A DNA stretch of 51,533 nucleotides, from the NCBI GenBank assembly GCA_035353335.1, contig DAOPZJ010000011.1:1-51533 (forward strand), read 5' to 3'. The translations under genes and the position numbers were made by a program. Shown piece by piece: positions 25,759 through 34,135 of the stretch; positions within the stretch are counted from its first letter, which is position 1, and each line of letters opens with the position of its first letter. This DNA is from Oscillospiraceae bacterium (GTDB taxonomy: Bacteria > Bacillota > Clostridia > Oscillospirales > JAKOTC01). The notes below the pieces were generated by a model. That model saw only the letters and a list, made by a program, of their open reading frames with translations, had not been told where the DNA came from and made no database searches.

Positions 25759-28737
25759 TTGCTTCAGCCCGGAAAAATCATTGCGTCACAAATCATCAAG
25801 GACGACCTCATCTTCACCTGCGAAAACGAGGTGACTTTAAAACTCAATTTCCCGGAGGCGTCCATCCTGCGCGTGCGCATGAGCAAAGTCCCGAATCCGC
25901 GTCCGTCGATTATGGCGGAGCTCGGGTATGTCAAAGAATCTCTGGAACAAACGCCTTTTGACTTTGCCGAAACCCGGGAAGAGTATCGTATCAGCACCCG
26001 TAATCTCGTCGTTTCCGTCGGCAAAAAGGACGCCCGGATTCAGCTTTTTGATAAACAGAATCACTGTATTTTAAAAACCGCCGATGCACCTCAAATCGGC
26101 AAAGAGAGTTTGCTCACCTTTGACATGAAACCCGAAGAGCATTTCTACGGGTTCGGCTTTCAGCGCAAGACACTGGACGCCCGCGGTCACAAGCTCACTT
26201 TTACCCGCAATTACCGCTGGAACGAAGCGACCACACCCTATTTTTTAAGCACCGCCGGATACGGATTTTTCTCCGCGAACACGTTTGACCAGACCTTTGA
26301 TTTTACCGGTGAAGATTTCTATTCCGTTTTCGCCAAAGGCGGTCATGTTGATTTCTTTATCTTTTACGGGCCCTCTTTCAAAGATATTTTAAATCTCTAC
26401 ACCGCGTTGACCGGAAGACCCGTGATGGTGCCGAAATGGGCAATGGGCATGTGCTATATCGCCCGCTGTTTTGAGGACGACAAGGGGCTCTTGAATATCG
26501 CAAAGCGGTTTCGCAGCGAGCAAATTCCTTGCTACATGCTCGGCCTTGAGCCCGGTTGGGAAGAGACCTGGTACAGCATGGACTGGATTTGGAACAGAGA
26601 GCGTTTTCCCGAGCCCGAAAAAATGATCAAACAACTTGGTGATATGGGATTTAAATTCGAGCTGTGGGAGTCCGGCAAAGCACCCACCGAGAGCTATCTC
26701 GACCCGAATGTCAGAGACAAGTGGTTCGAACAGCGCGTCGATGCCAGCATCAAAAAAGGCGTGGCCTTTTATAAACAGGACGACCCGTATCCCCGGTGCA
26801 TCACCACCACCGAAATGGTTTTGAACCCCGATGTCAGCGTTTTTGTCAAAGATACGGACGACTATACCGAGGAAGAGACCAAAAACATCACCAACACGCT
26901 TTACACCAAAACGCTGTTTGACGGTTTCCGCCGGGTGACGGGCAAACGGACCATCGTCATGCTGCACGCCTATAACTCCTCCACGTCCTCTCAGATGTTT
27001 CCCACCGCGTGGGCGGGCGATTTCAAACTCGGCAACGGCGCATTGAACGCCGGTCTGTCGGGTCATGCGATGGTCAGCCAGGACATGGACAGCGAATCCC
27101 CCGAGGGTCTGCATTTCGGCTTTTTGACCCCGTTTTCCATCATCGACAGCTGGGCGTATTACCGCGAGCCGTGGCGTTATTCCGAAGCGAATATGGACGT
27201 CACCCGCTTTTATTCCAAACTCAAAAGCAGTTTATTCCCCTATCTTTATACCGCTCTGTGGCAAGCCCATACTCAGGGTACGCCCATGCTGCGCCCGATG
27301 ATTTTAGAGTTCCAAGACGACCCGAATACCGCTTTGCTAGATAAGCAGTTTATGCTCGGTAATTTTTTATTGGTCGGAACCGGCAAAACGCAAGTCAATA
27401 TGGACTTCCGTGAAAACGCTGAGAAAGCCGTCGCTCAAAACACCGCACCGATTTATTTGCCGAAAGGCCGCTGGATCGATTATTGGACGGGTAAAACCGT
27501 TCCGAGCAGCGGAGAATGGCATACCGCTTCATGGCCCGGAACCGTCGGGGGGCCGCTGTTTGTCAAAGCTGGCGCGATTATCCCGATGACAAATGCCGGC
27601 GACTCGATTTCGCAAAACAAACAGGAGTTATCCGTTCTCGACATCTATCCGCACGGTAAATCGAGCGCTCAAATCTACGCCGATGACGGCGAGACCTTTG
27701 AATACGAAAATAACCGTTATGCCCTTACGGAGATTAATTGCGAGGAATTGAAAGATACGGTTGGGGTACAGATCGGCGAATCAATCGGAGTATACACAGG
27801 AAAACGCGAAAAAGCACATCTGATTAAAATTCATCTTGTGAATATCCCCGAAAAAATAATGCTTGGGAAGACCACTCTGTCCGAGTCTTCCGATCTCAGC
27901 GGTTTGTTGACCTCTTTCAAATCGGGTTGGCACTTTGACAGCGATGCGCAAATCCTTTGGATTAAACCCACTGCCTGTTGGAAATTAAAAGGGGAAACCG
28001 CCGATTATCTCAGCTTTTATAATAACGAAATCGAATGGGCAAAAAACGCCGAAACCTCATCCGAGATTGATTTGCAAATCATAAAAGGACAAATTGGCAG
28101 AAGATACGGCGCTGTCGCGCAAAAAATCGCCCTTTCAAGTCAATATCCGGTGCTTCTTGCGGACGGCGAAAGTCAAACGATTATCAAAGCCGTTCTCCAA
28201 GATTCGAACGGGCTTCCGGTCAACAAGAAAATCCCAGTGATATTCACCGTGTCCGGCAGCGGCAGTTTTACAAACGGTCAGCAGATGATAGAAGCCGTGA
28301 CCCAAAACGGAGTCGCCGAAACCGTCCTCATCTCTTCCAAAACCGAGGGCAATGCTTTGGTCACCGCGCAAAGTCAGGGACTCCCCGGCGAAAAACTCGA
28401 CGTTAAAGTCGTTCAGGGCACGTTCGATGCGGTGTTCAATCCCCCCGAGAGAATCCGTCTTTACGCCGGAGACTGCTGGCTCCGTTATTACGTTTACACT
28501 TATGCGCAAATCAAATACAACAACGAAATCATTCGCTCCGCCAAATGCGCGGTAACGATTCAAATTACAGGCAACGAGGAGCGCGAGATCGAACGGAATC
28601 ATTCTTCCGCAGCCGTTTGCGGCACGGCGCGGTTTCCGGCGATTGTTCTCGGCAGCCCGACCGAACCGCCGGATGTCGTCTTTCATTTCAATGCCAAAGG
28701 CGTTACACCGGCCGACTTCAGGTATCATCTTGATTGA
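25759..28737 (+). CDS. GH31 family glycosidase with C-terminal Ig-like domain
   Basis: 992 aa from a TTG at 25759, which has GGAGGG 6 nt upstream; the ATG at 25717 overlaps the previous gene and lacks a site. Domain order: N-terminal beta-sandwich (to about 220), GH31 TIM barrel (about 220-560) with the nucleophile region AFYKQDDPYPR (Asp341/342) and acid/base TAWAGDFKLG (Asp421), proximal and distal beta domains to about 780, then an Ig-like segment (about 785-890, VLLADGESQTIIKAVLQDSNGLPV). GH31 enzymes release glucose, xylose or related residues from alpha-glycosides. There is no signal peptide, so it is cytoplasmic, probably acting on imported oligosaccharides. Substrate not determinable. 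Confidence 0.87.
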   Translation: MLQPGKIIASQIIKDDLIFTCENEVTLKLNFPEASILRVRMSKVPNPRPSIMAELGYVKESLEQTPFDFAETREEYRISTRNLVVSVGKKDARIQLFDKQNHCILKTADAPQIGKESLLTFDMKPEEHFYGFGFQRKTLDARGHKLTFTRNYRWNEATTPYFLSTAGYGFFSANTFDQTFDFTGEDFYSVFAKGGHVDFFIFYGPSFKDILNLYTALTGRPVMVPKWAMGMCYIARCFEDDKGLLNIAKRFRSEQIPCYMLGLEPGWEETWYSMDWIWNRERFPEPEKMIKQLGDMGFKFELWESGKAPTESYLDPNVRDKWFEQRVDASIKKGVAFYKQDDPYPRCITTTEMVLNPDVSVFVKDTDDYTEEETKNITNTLYTKTLFDGFRRVTGKRTIVMLHAYNSSTSSQMFPTAWAGDFKLGNGALNAGLSGHAMVSQDMDSESPEGLHFGFLTPFSIIDSWAYYREPWRYSEANMDVTRFYSKLKSSLFPYLYTALWQAHTQGTPMLRPMILEFQDDPNTALLDKQFMLGNFLLVGTGKTQVNMDFRENAEKAVAQNTAPIYLPKGRWIDYWTGKTVPSSGEWHTASWPGTVGGPLFVKAGAIIPMTNAGDSISQNKQELSVLDIYPHGKSSAQIYADDGETFEYENNRYALTEINCEELKDTVGVQIGESIGVYTGKREKAHLIKIHLVNIPEKIMLGKTTLSESSDLSGLLTSFKSGWHFDSDAQILWIKPTACWKLKGETADYLSFYNNEIEWAKNAETSSEIDLQIIKGQIGRRYGAVAQKIALSSQYPVLLADGESQTIIKAVLQDSNGLPVNKKIPVIFTVSGSGSFTNGQQMIEAVTQNGVAETVLISSKTEGNALVTAQSQGLPGEKLDVKVVQGTFDAVFNPPERIRLYAGDCWLRYYVYTYAQIKYNNEIIRSAKCAVTIQITGNEEREIERNHSSAAVCGTARFPAIVLGSPTEPPDVVFHFNAKGVTPADFRYHLD

Positions 28738-28781
28738 TCACAATGATATCGGCATAACCGTTTGTTTTCTTAATAACACCG

Positions 28782-28814
28782 AAGAATGGGCCAATCGCCT
28801 GCGCAGCCATTCTT
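28782..28814 (+). terminator. hairpin after the GH31 gene
   Basis: AAGAATGG (28782-28789) pairs with CCATTCTT (28807-28814), with further GC pairing inside. There is no good U tract, so it may be a weak terminator or only a 3' stabiliser. It abuts the next promoter. Confidence 0.45.
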
Positions 28815-28815
28815 A

Positions 28816-28844
28816 TTGACAAATCATTATTAACCCTATATAAT
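28816..28844 (+). promoter_or_regulatory. perfect sigma-A promoter for the c-di-GMP enzyme gene
   Basis: TTGACA (28816-28821), 17-nt spacer, TATAAT (28839-28844), a full consensus match. It leaves an AT-rich leader of about 275 nt (28851-29126) in which no gene and no known riboswitch core was recognised. Confidence 0.85.
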
Positions 28845-29126
28845 CGGTATGTTATCGAGCGATATAAAATCAAATATTATCGGTTTGTCAAACAAAAATA
28901 TTTCAAGCAGTATAAAAGCAAAAACCACTTTTTTCTAACTTTGATATTAATCATTGATCGCTTTTTCCCCAAAATCAATGTTCGGAAATTTTATGAAAAT
29001 CATATAAATTAAGGTAGTTTATCTTCTTGAATTTCCGAAAAAGCAATAATATTTTGCAACCCGGAAGGTCGAAAAAGAAATTATTTTGTTTTAATTTAAA
29101 TGTTAATCAACGCAGGAGGTGAGTAA

Positions 29127-31550
29127 ATGGAATTATTCAAAGATTTGCTGTATAATACAACGCTGTTGATTTCAATGAGCATAGCAGGGAATATCTTCTA
29201 CTTAAAACAACGCAAGAATCCTATTTATGCGAGTATTCTCCATGGGCTCATCGTTGGGGGAATCGGAATCGTATTAATGCTCAGTGCCGTGGAATTATCA
29301 CCGGGTCTGATATTTGATACCCGATCAATTCTAATTAGTGTGACGGCAATATTTTACGGCGGAATTCCTACCGGTATTGCAGTTTTATTAATTTCTGCTT
29401 ATAGAATTGTAATGGGCGGAACAGGTGCTGTTATGGGGGTGTTAGTGACAGTACTTACTGCCGTAACAGGTTTACTCTGGAAGCATTTCAGATTTAATAA
29501 AATCATAAAAAGACAAAAATTCAAATGGGTTGAATTTTATATTTTTGGTTTGGTTACTCATGTGGTAATGATTTTGTGTGCGCTGTCCCTGCCGCGCAAT
29601 ATTGCATTCGAGACAATAAAAACGATCGCCGGGCCGGTATTATTTGTTTATCCGCTTGGCGTTTTAGCACTTTGCATGATTACGTTATACTTCCAAAATG
29701 CCGTACAAACAAAAACAATGCTCGCGGAAATTGAAATACGGTTCAGTGCTGTTTTTAATCAAGCCCCCATCGGTATTGCCATTGCCAATAAAAACGAAAC
29801 ATTCTTTATCAATCCGAAACTGGAAGAAATCACCGGCAGACCAAAGGATGAAATCCGCAGTGTAGGATGGCAAATGTATACTCACCCGGATGATCTTCAC
29901 GAAGATGAAGATCAATTTTCCAGGCTAATTGCAAGGGAAATTACGTCATATTCGATGAGGAAAAGGTATATTAAGCCGGATGGGTCCATCGTTTGGGTGC
30001 ATTTAATTATCGCAGCATTACACACCAATTCTCTAAACGACGACGGCAGCCATATTTGTATGGTTCAAGATATCACAGATTTAATTGAGTCAGAAAATGA
30101 TCTTCGCAACAGCGAAAATAAATATAAGAATCTGTATTTAGAATATTCAAATAAAGAAAGTCTGATGGTTTCCCTGTTGGACTCAATTCCCGATTTGATT
30201 TTTTACAAAGATCAAAACAACATTTATATGGGTTGTAACAAGGCCTTTGAAGACTTTGCCGGAAAAACAAAAGAAAATATTGTCGGGCATTCGGATTTTG
30301 ATTTATTTGATGAAAAACTAGCATCTTTATTCAGAGCTATGGATATTGAAATGATGAAAAAGAAAGCGCCGAACATCAACGAAGAAACCACCCGGTCTTC
30401 GGATGGGCATAAAAAAGTTTTAGAAACATTAAAAACACCGTATTACAATTTTGAGGGAAAATTGCTCGGGCTCATCGGAATCAGCCGGGACATCACGGAA
30501 CGTAAGCAAAAAGAAGAAGAAATTTTACATTTGACAAATCATGACGTACTGACGGGTTTGTATAATCGTTTATATTTTGAGAAAGCACTAAAAAAGATTG
30601 ATGACTCGGGAAATCTTCCGTATTCCGTAATGGTTGGCGACATCAACAGTTTGAAGTTGGTCAACGATATTTTCGGGCACGATCAAGGGGACATATTATT
30701 ACGGGAAGCAGCGGCGCTGCTGCAAACATGTTGTCGTCCGAATGATATTATCGCAAGAACCGGCGGAGACGAGTTTTCTGTGATTTTATCGGAAACAGAT
30801 GAAGCCGCAGCCAAATCACTGTTTGAAAAAATCACCGAGGCATTTTATAAGCGTTCCTTAATCAGCGGCTCTTCTCACCTCAACAGCATATCCATCGGTT
30901 ATGTGACAAAAAACAAAAATGAAGAAGAAATCGGAAAGCTGATAAAAATTGCCGAGGAGCATATGAGCCGGCGTAAACTTTTAAATAACAAGAGCATCCA
31001 TAGTTCGCTGTTGACAACCATTAAAACGGCTGTTTTTGAAAAAAGCAATGAAACGGAAGCTCATGCGGAAAGAATGGTCAATTGGGCTAAAAATATAGGT
31101 ATTAATATTGGTTTAAGTCAAGACGAACTGGTGGATCTTGAGTTAGCTACGACGCTGCATGACCTTGGAAAGATCGGAATTGACGGGAATATCATTGCGA
31201 AACCCGGTAAACTGAATGAAATTGAATGGATTGAAATCCGAAAACACCCGGAGATCGGATTCCGAATCGCCCGGACAATTCCGGAATTACAAGGAATTGC
31301 CGAATACATCTTGTGTCATCATGAAAGATGGGATGGAAAAGGTTATCCGCAAGGGTTAACGGGAGAAAAAATCCCCTTAATCTCAAGAATTATCTCGGTT
31401 GTAGATTCTTTTGACGCCATGACTGAGGACAGGCCTTACAGAGCAGCTATGTCAAAAGAAGCCGCATTGGCTGAAATTAAAAACTGCTCCGGCGCTCAAT
31501 TTGATCCTAAAGTCGCACAAGTGTTTATGAATAATACTATCGGTGCATGA
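29127..31550 (+). CDS. membrane sensor with 5TM-LytS-like, two PAS, GGDEF and HD-GYP domains
   Basis: 807 aa, AGGAGGTG ribosome site. Residues 1-195 hold about six hydrophobic segments of the 5TM (LytS/YhcK) sensor type, including FYGGIPTGIAVLLISAYRIV. PAS1 is at about 205-320 and PAS2 at about 345-460, both ending in QDITD/SRDITERK. The GGDEF motif is intact at 546-550 with an RxxD inhibitory site (RPND, 537-540). The HD-GYP domain has HDLGKIGI (678-685) and HHERWDGKGYPQG (731-743). It can therefore in principle make and degrade c-di-GMP in response to a membrane or small-molecule signal. The gene is visibly more AT-rich than its neighbours and stands alone. Confidence 0.92.
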   Translation: MELFKDLLYNTTLLISMSIAGNIFYLKQRKNPIYASILHGLIVGGIGIVLMLSAVELSPGLIFDTRSILISVTAIFYGGIPTGIAVLLISAYRIVMGGTGAVMGVLVTVLTAVTGLLWKHFRFNKIIKRQKFKWVEFYIFGLVTHVVMILCALSLPRNIAFETIKTIAGPVLFVYPLGVLALCMITLYFQNAVQTKTMLAEIEIRFSAVFNQAPIGIAIANKNETFFINPKLEEITGRPKDEIRSVGWQMYTHPDDLHEDEDQFSRLIAREITSYSMRKRYIKPDGSIVWVHLIIAALHTNSLNDDGSHICMVQDITDLIESENDLRNSENKYKNLYLEYSNKESLMVSLLDSIPDLIFYKDQNNIYMGCNKAFEDFAGKTKENIVGHSDFDLFDEKLASLFRAMDIEMMKKKAPNINEETTRSSDGHKKVLETLKTPYYNFEGKLLGLIGISRDITERKQKEEEILHLTNHDVLTGLYNRLYFEKALKKIDDSGNLPYSVMVGDINSLKLVNDIFGHDQGDILLREAAALLQTCCRPNDIIARTGGDEFSVILSETDEAAAKSLFEKITEAFYKRSLISGSSHLNSISIGYVTKNKNEEEIGKLIKIAEEHMSRRKLLNNKSIHSSLLTTIKTAVFEKSNETEAHAERMVNWAKNIGINIGLSQDELVDLELATTLHDLGKIGIDGNIIAKPGKLNEIEWIEIRKHPEIGFRIARTIPELQGIAEYILCHHERWDGKGYPQGLTGEKIPLISRIISVVDSFDAMTEDRPYRAAMSKEAALAEIKNCSGAQFDPKVAQVFMNNTIGA

Positions 31551-31587
31551 ATCAGCGCACGTCCGTTTGACTTTTTTAAGAGAATTC

Positions 31588-31617
31588 TTGTATCAGTTGT
31601 TTCGGCAACAATATAAA
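31588..31617 (+). promoter_or_regulatory. possible promoter for the second DapA-like gene
   Basis: TTGTAT (31588-31593) and TATAAA (31612-31617) with an 18-nt spacer, about 45 nt before the start codon. Confidence 0.45.
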
Positions 31618-31660
31618 TTCATATTATATATCCTTAGAATTACGAGAGGAATAAAAATAG

Positions 31661-32596
31661 ATGGAAACCGTTAAACGTTACCCGTGCACCATCCTTGCCA
31701 GCGCGGTGATCCCTTGGGCTGAAAATAACGAATTTGATGAAAAAATATTCCGCCGCCAGATCCGGGCGATTACCGGCAGAGGGATTACGCACATCTATGT
31801 CTTCGGTACGGCAGGCGAAGGGTACGCGGTGTCCGACGAACAGTACGAAGAAGTTATCCGGACGTTTGCCGACGAGATGAAAGCCCCGGGCTTGGAGCCC
31901 ATGGCGGGTGTTATCAGCATGTCACAGACCACCGTTCTAAAACGGATTAAGATGGCCTACAGATACGGCCTACGCGACTTTATGATCACCATGCCCTGCT
32001 GGGGCGCACTGTCGGACGCGGAAATGAATCGGTTTTTCCATGATGTCTGCGACCCGTTTCCCGACTGCCGGTTTGTCTATTATAATCTTCTGCGTACCAA
32101 ACGGCTGTTGACCGTGCAGGAACTGACGGTATTATCCGGGGAGATTCCGAATTTAGCCGGGGCAAAGTTTTGTTCAAACGACTTTTTCGTGGTCGGAGAG
32201 ATTGCGACCGCAAACAGTCCGCTGCAGTTTTTCGTGACCGAAGCGGCATTGCTCCACGGCAATCTGTTGGGCGAATGCAGCTTGCTGATCACCGTCGGAA
32301 ACATCAATATCAAAAAAGCGTTTGAATATTATAACGCCGCAGTAAGCGGCGAAACGGGCAAGGCAATCCCACTTTACCGCGAAATCATGGCGATGAACCG
32401 AACCTTGCATCGCCTCTGCGAGGGAACCAAAATCGACGGCGCTTATGATAAGATGTTTTCCAAACTGGTCGATTCGGAATTTCCGCTGCGTCTGCTGCCC
32501 CCTTACACCTGTTACGGCGAAGAAGTGTTCGAAAAGTTTCGCTGTTTTGTCAAAGAAAATTATCCCGATTGGCTGGAACCTCAGTCGGGATATTGA
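31661..32596 (+). CDS. dihydrodipicolinate synthase family protein
   Basis: 311 aa; AGAGGAA ribosome site. DapA fold: VFGTAGEGYAVSDEQYEE near residues 47-64 (the GTTGE loop of the family, here GTAGE), the tyrosine of FVYYNLLRTKR, and the Schiff-base lysine in LAGAKFCSND (about Lys169). It differs strongly from the DapA-like protein at 19489-20550. Probably an aldolase or dehydratase for a sugar acid or hydroxyproline-type keto acid; the substrate is not predictable. Single-gene transcription unit ending at the terminator at 32655-32686. Confidence 0.8.
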   Translation: METVKRYPCTILASAVIPWAENNEFDEKIFRRQIRAITGRGITHIYVFGTAGEGYAVSDEQYEEVIRTFADEMKAPGLEPMAGVISMSQTTVLKRIKMAYRYGLRDFMITMPCWGALSDAEMNRFFHDVCDPFPDCRFVYYNLLRTKRLLTVQELTVLSGEIPNLAGAKFCSNDFFVVGEIATANSPLQFFVTEAALLHGNLLGECSLLITVGNINIKKAFEYYNAAVSGETGKAIPLYREIMAMNRTLHRLCEGTKIDGAYDKMFSKLVDSEFPLRLLPPYTCYGEEVFEKFRCFVKENYPDWLEPQSGY

Positions 32597-32654
32597 TTAT
32601 ATAGCTATTCATTTTTTCTTTTAAACAGCACGGAATTAATTACCTGCATTGCTC

Positions 32655-32686
32655 AAAACGCGCGCTTATCGGGTGCGTGTTTTTTA
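32655..32686 (+). terminator. intrinsic terminator
   Basis: ACGCGCGC (32658-32665) pairs with GGTGCGTGT-side bases (32673-32680, two G-U pairs), followed by TTTTTT. Ends the DapA-like transcript. Confidence 0.75.
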
Positions 32687-32809
32687 TCCCTTATTTTTGC
32701 TGTCTTGCAAAGCGGACTTTTTTCATTAAAAATACTATACGTATGTGGCGTGAAACATGGTGCTTTGACTCGGGCCTTACATAAAATCCTTGCTTCTGAA
32801 CAGTTTATC

Positions 32810-32853
32810 AAACGGACAGCATCTCATCGCACGGTCATCCGTTTGGGTTTTTT
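32810..32853 (+). terminator. terminator-like hairpin with long loop
   Basis: AAACGGA (32810-32816) and TCCGTTT (32838-32844) flank a 21-nt loop and are followed by GGGTTTTTT. It lies between the DapA terminator and the speD promoter, where no gene is visible, so it may end a short untranslated transcript from the 32690-32810 stretch. Confidence 0.5.
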
Positions 32854-32904
32854 CAACATTGCCGAAACGGGTAAAATTTCTTAAAAAAGGTTTTGCCGAA
32901 ATCC

Positions 32905-32934
32905 TTGACAAAAGAAAAGTTTCTGTTTTATAAT
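32905..32934 (+). promoter_or_regulatory. perfect sigma-A promoter of the polyamine operon
   Basis: TTGACA (32905-32910), 18-nt spacer, TATAAT (32929-32934). Transcription would start near 32941, about 415 nt before the speD start codon. Confidence 0.85.
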
Positions 32935-32940
32935 GACAGC

Positions 32941-33339
32941 GTTCTCATCGCATATAGCGAGAACACTTTGACCGGTTTCAGCTTTGAAATCAAAGGCCAT
33001 ACGGACAGCCGGGTCAACTGCCGATTGTGAAGAAAACTTCACCGAACCAATAGAGAAGTTTCCTTCACGTTATTGATTGCGTTAAGAGCGCAAAGTTCTA
33101 TAAGTTGGCAACTCAATTGCCAGTTGGTTACTTCATAACCAAGTGTACTAGGGTACACGCTTGTGAAACCGATCAATAAGAGTAGTAAAAGTAGTTCTTA
33201 CTGTATAGACTCTGAGAATCAAAAAGAAGCAGGCAATCCCTCTGTTCATTGACGGGGTTTGCGAAATTGTCTGCCTCCGAATGGAATTGGGTGTTTCACG
33301 AAGATGTACCACAGTACGGTGGCACATCTTTTTTATTTT
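32941..33339 (+). ncRNA. long structured leader RNA of the polyamine operon (candidate riboswitch/attenuator)
   Basis: About 400 nt of untranslated, hairpin-dense RNA. Visible elements: GTTCT/AGAAC at the 5' end; CTTTG/CAAAG inside a GACCGG...CCGGGTC stem; GTGAAG/CTTCAC (33027-33042); TTATTGAT (33070-33077) pairing with ATCAATAA (33172-33179) around two directly adjacent 19-nt hairpins (33103-33121 and 33122-33140) and a third (GTGTAC/GTACAC, 33143-33158); a long-range GTGAAAC (33163-33169)/GTTTCAC (33293-33299) match; and a terminal terminator. The two 19-nt repeats differ by compensatory changes in the stem (C-G to T-A, A-T to T-A). It matches no riboswitch class that was recognised. Control by S-adenosylmethionine or polyamine is an inference from the downstream genes. 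Confidence 0.7.
33301..33339 (+). terminator. attenuator terminator directly upstream of speD
   Basis: AAGATGT-A-CCAC (33301-33312) pairs with GTGG-C-ACATCTT (33319-33330), followed by TTTTATTTT. The speD ribosome site GGAGG (33340-33344) comes immediately after, so read-through is needed to express the operon. Confidence 0.85.
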
Positions 33340-33355
33340 GGAGGCTGCACAAAAC

Positions 33356-34135
33356 ATGGATGAAAAAATTCGGCTGTACGGGTTCAATAACCTGACCAAA
33401 TCTCTGAGCTTCAACATTTACGACATCTGTTATGCCAAAACCGCCCGCGAACAGCAGGACTATATCAAGTATATCAACGAACAATATAACTCCGAACGGC
33501 TGACCGAAATATTGACAAAACTCTCTGATATGATCGGCGCGACGATTCTGAACATCTCCAAACAGGATTATGAGCCGCAGGGGGCCAGCGTCACCTTTTT
33601 GATTGCGGAAGAGAGCATGCTCAAAAACCGCAGCGGCGAGACGGTGACCGCGCATTTGGACAAGAGCCACATCGCGGTGCACACCTATCCGGAATACCAC
33701 CCCGAGACCTCCATCGCCACGTTTCGCGTGGATATCGACGTCGCCACCTGCGGCGAGATCACCCCGCTTTCGACGCTGGACTTTTTGATCGGCAGCTTTG
33801 ATTCGGATATCATCACGATCGATTACCGCGTCCGCGGCTTCACGCGCAACATGGAGGGAAAGAAGCTGTTCAACGACAACAACATCGTCTCTATTCAGAA
33901 TTATATTGATCAAGAGACCCTTTTGAAATACGATGCCGTGGATATCAACGTCTATCAGGCAAATATCTTTCATACCAAGATGCTGATTAAAGACCCGGTG
34001 CTCCAGAACTATCTTTTCAATTCCGACGTCTATGAAATCCCGCCGAAAATCCGCCTGGACATCATCAACGCCCTCCGACGCGAGATGATCGAAATTTTCA
34101 GCGGCCAGATTATTTTCCCGGAGGCAAAGAAATGA
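33356..34135 (+). CDS. speD: S-adenosylmethionine decarboxylase proenzyme (E. coli SpeD type)
   Basis: 259 aa from the ATG at 33356 (GGAGG 11 nt upstream); the in-frame ATG at 33281 lies before the attenuator and lacks a site. Self-cleavage at DKSHIAVHTYPE would turn Ser104 into the pyruvoyl cofactor. FRVDIDVATCGEITPLSTLD is typical of the larger E. coli/Clostridia class rather than the short Bacillus/Thermotoga SpeH. It supplies decarboxylated AdoMet as aminopropyl donor to SpeE. First gene of a six-gene polyamine operon; its stop overlaps speA by 4 nt (ATGA). Confidence 0.95.
   Translation: MDEKIRLYGFNNLTKSLSFNIYDICYAKTAREQQDYIKYINEQYNSERLTEILTKLSDMIGATILNISKQDYEPQGASVTFLIAEESMLKNRSGETVTAHLDKSHIAVHTYPEYHPETSIATFRVDIDVATCGEITPLSTLDFLIGSFDSDIITIDYRVRGFTRNMEGKKLFNDNNIVSIQNYIDQETLLKYDAVDINVYQANIFHTKMLIKDPVLQNYLFNSDVYEIPPKIRLDIINALRREMIEIFSGQIIFPEAKK

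Noticed and set aside
33313..33330. GGTGGCAC in the speD terminator as a T-box sequence
   Set aside because: The AGGGUGGNACCGCG core is not complete, the motif lies in the wrong arm of the terminator, and no specifier loop was found; the downstream genes are not tRNA- or amino acid-supply genes.
33281..33355. Upstream in-frame ATG extending SpeD by 25 residues
   Set aside because: It lies before the attenuator terminator, has no ribosome site, and the extension is not SpeD-like.
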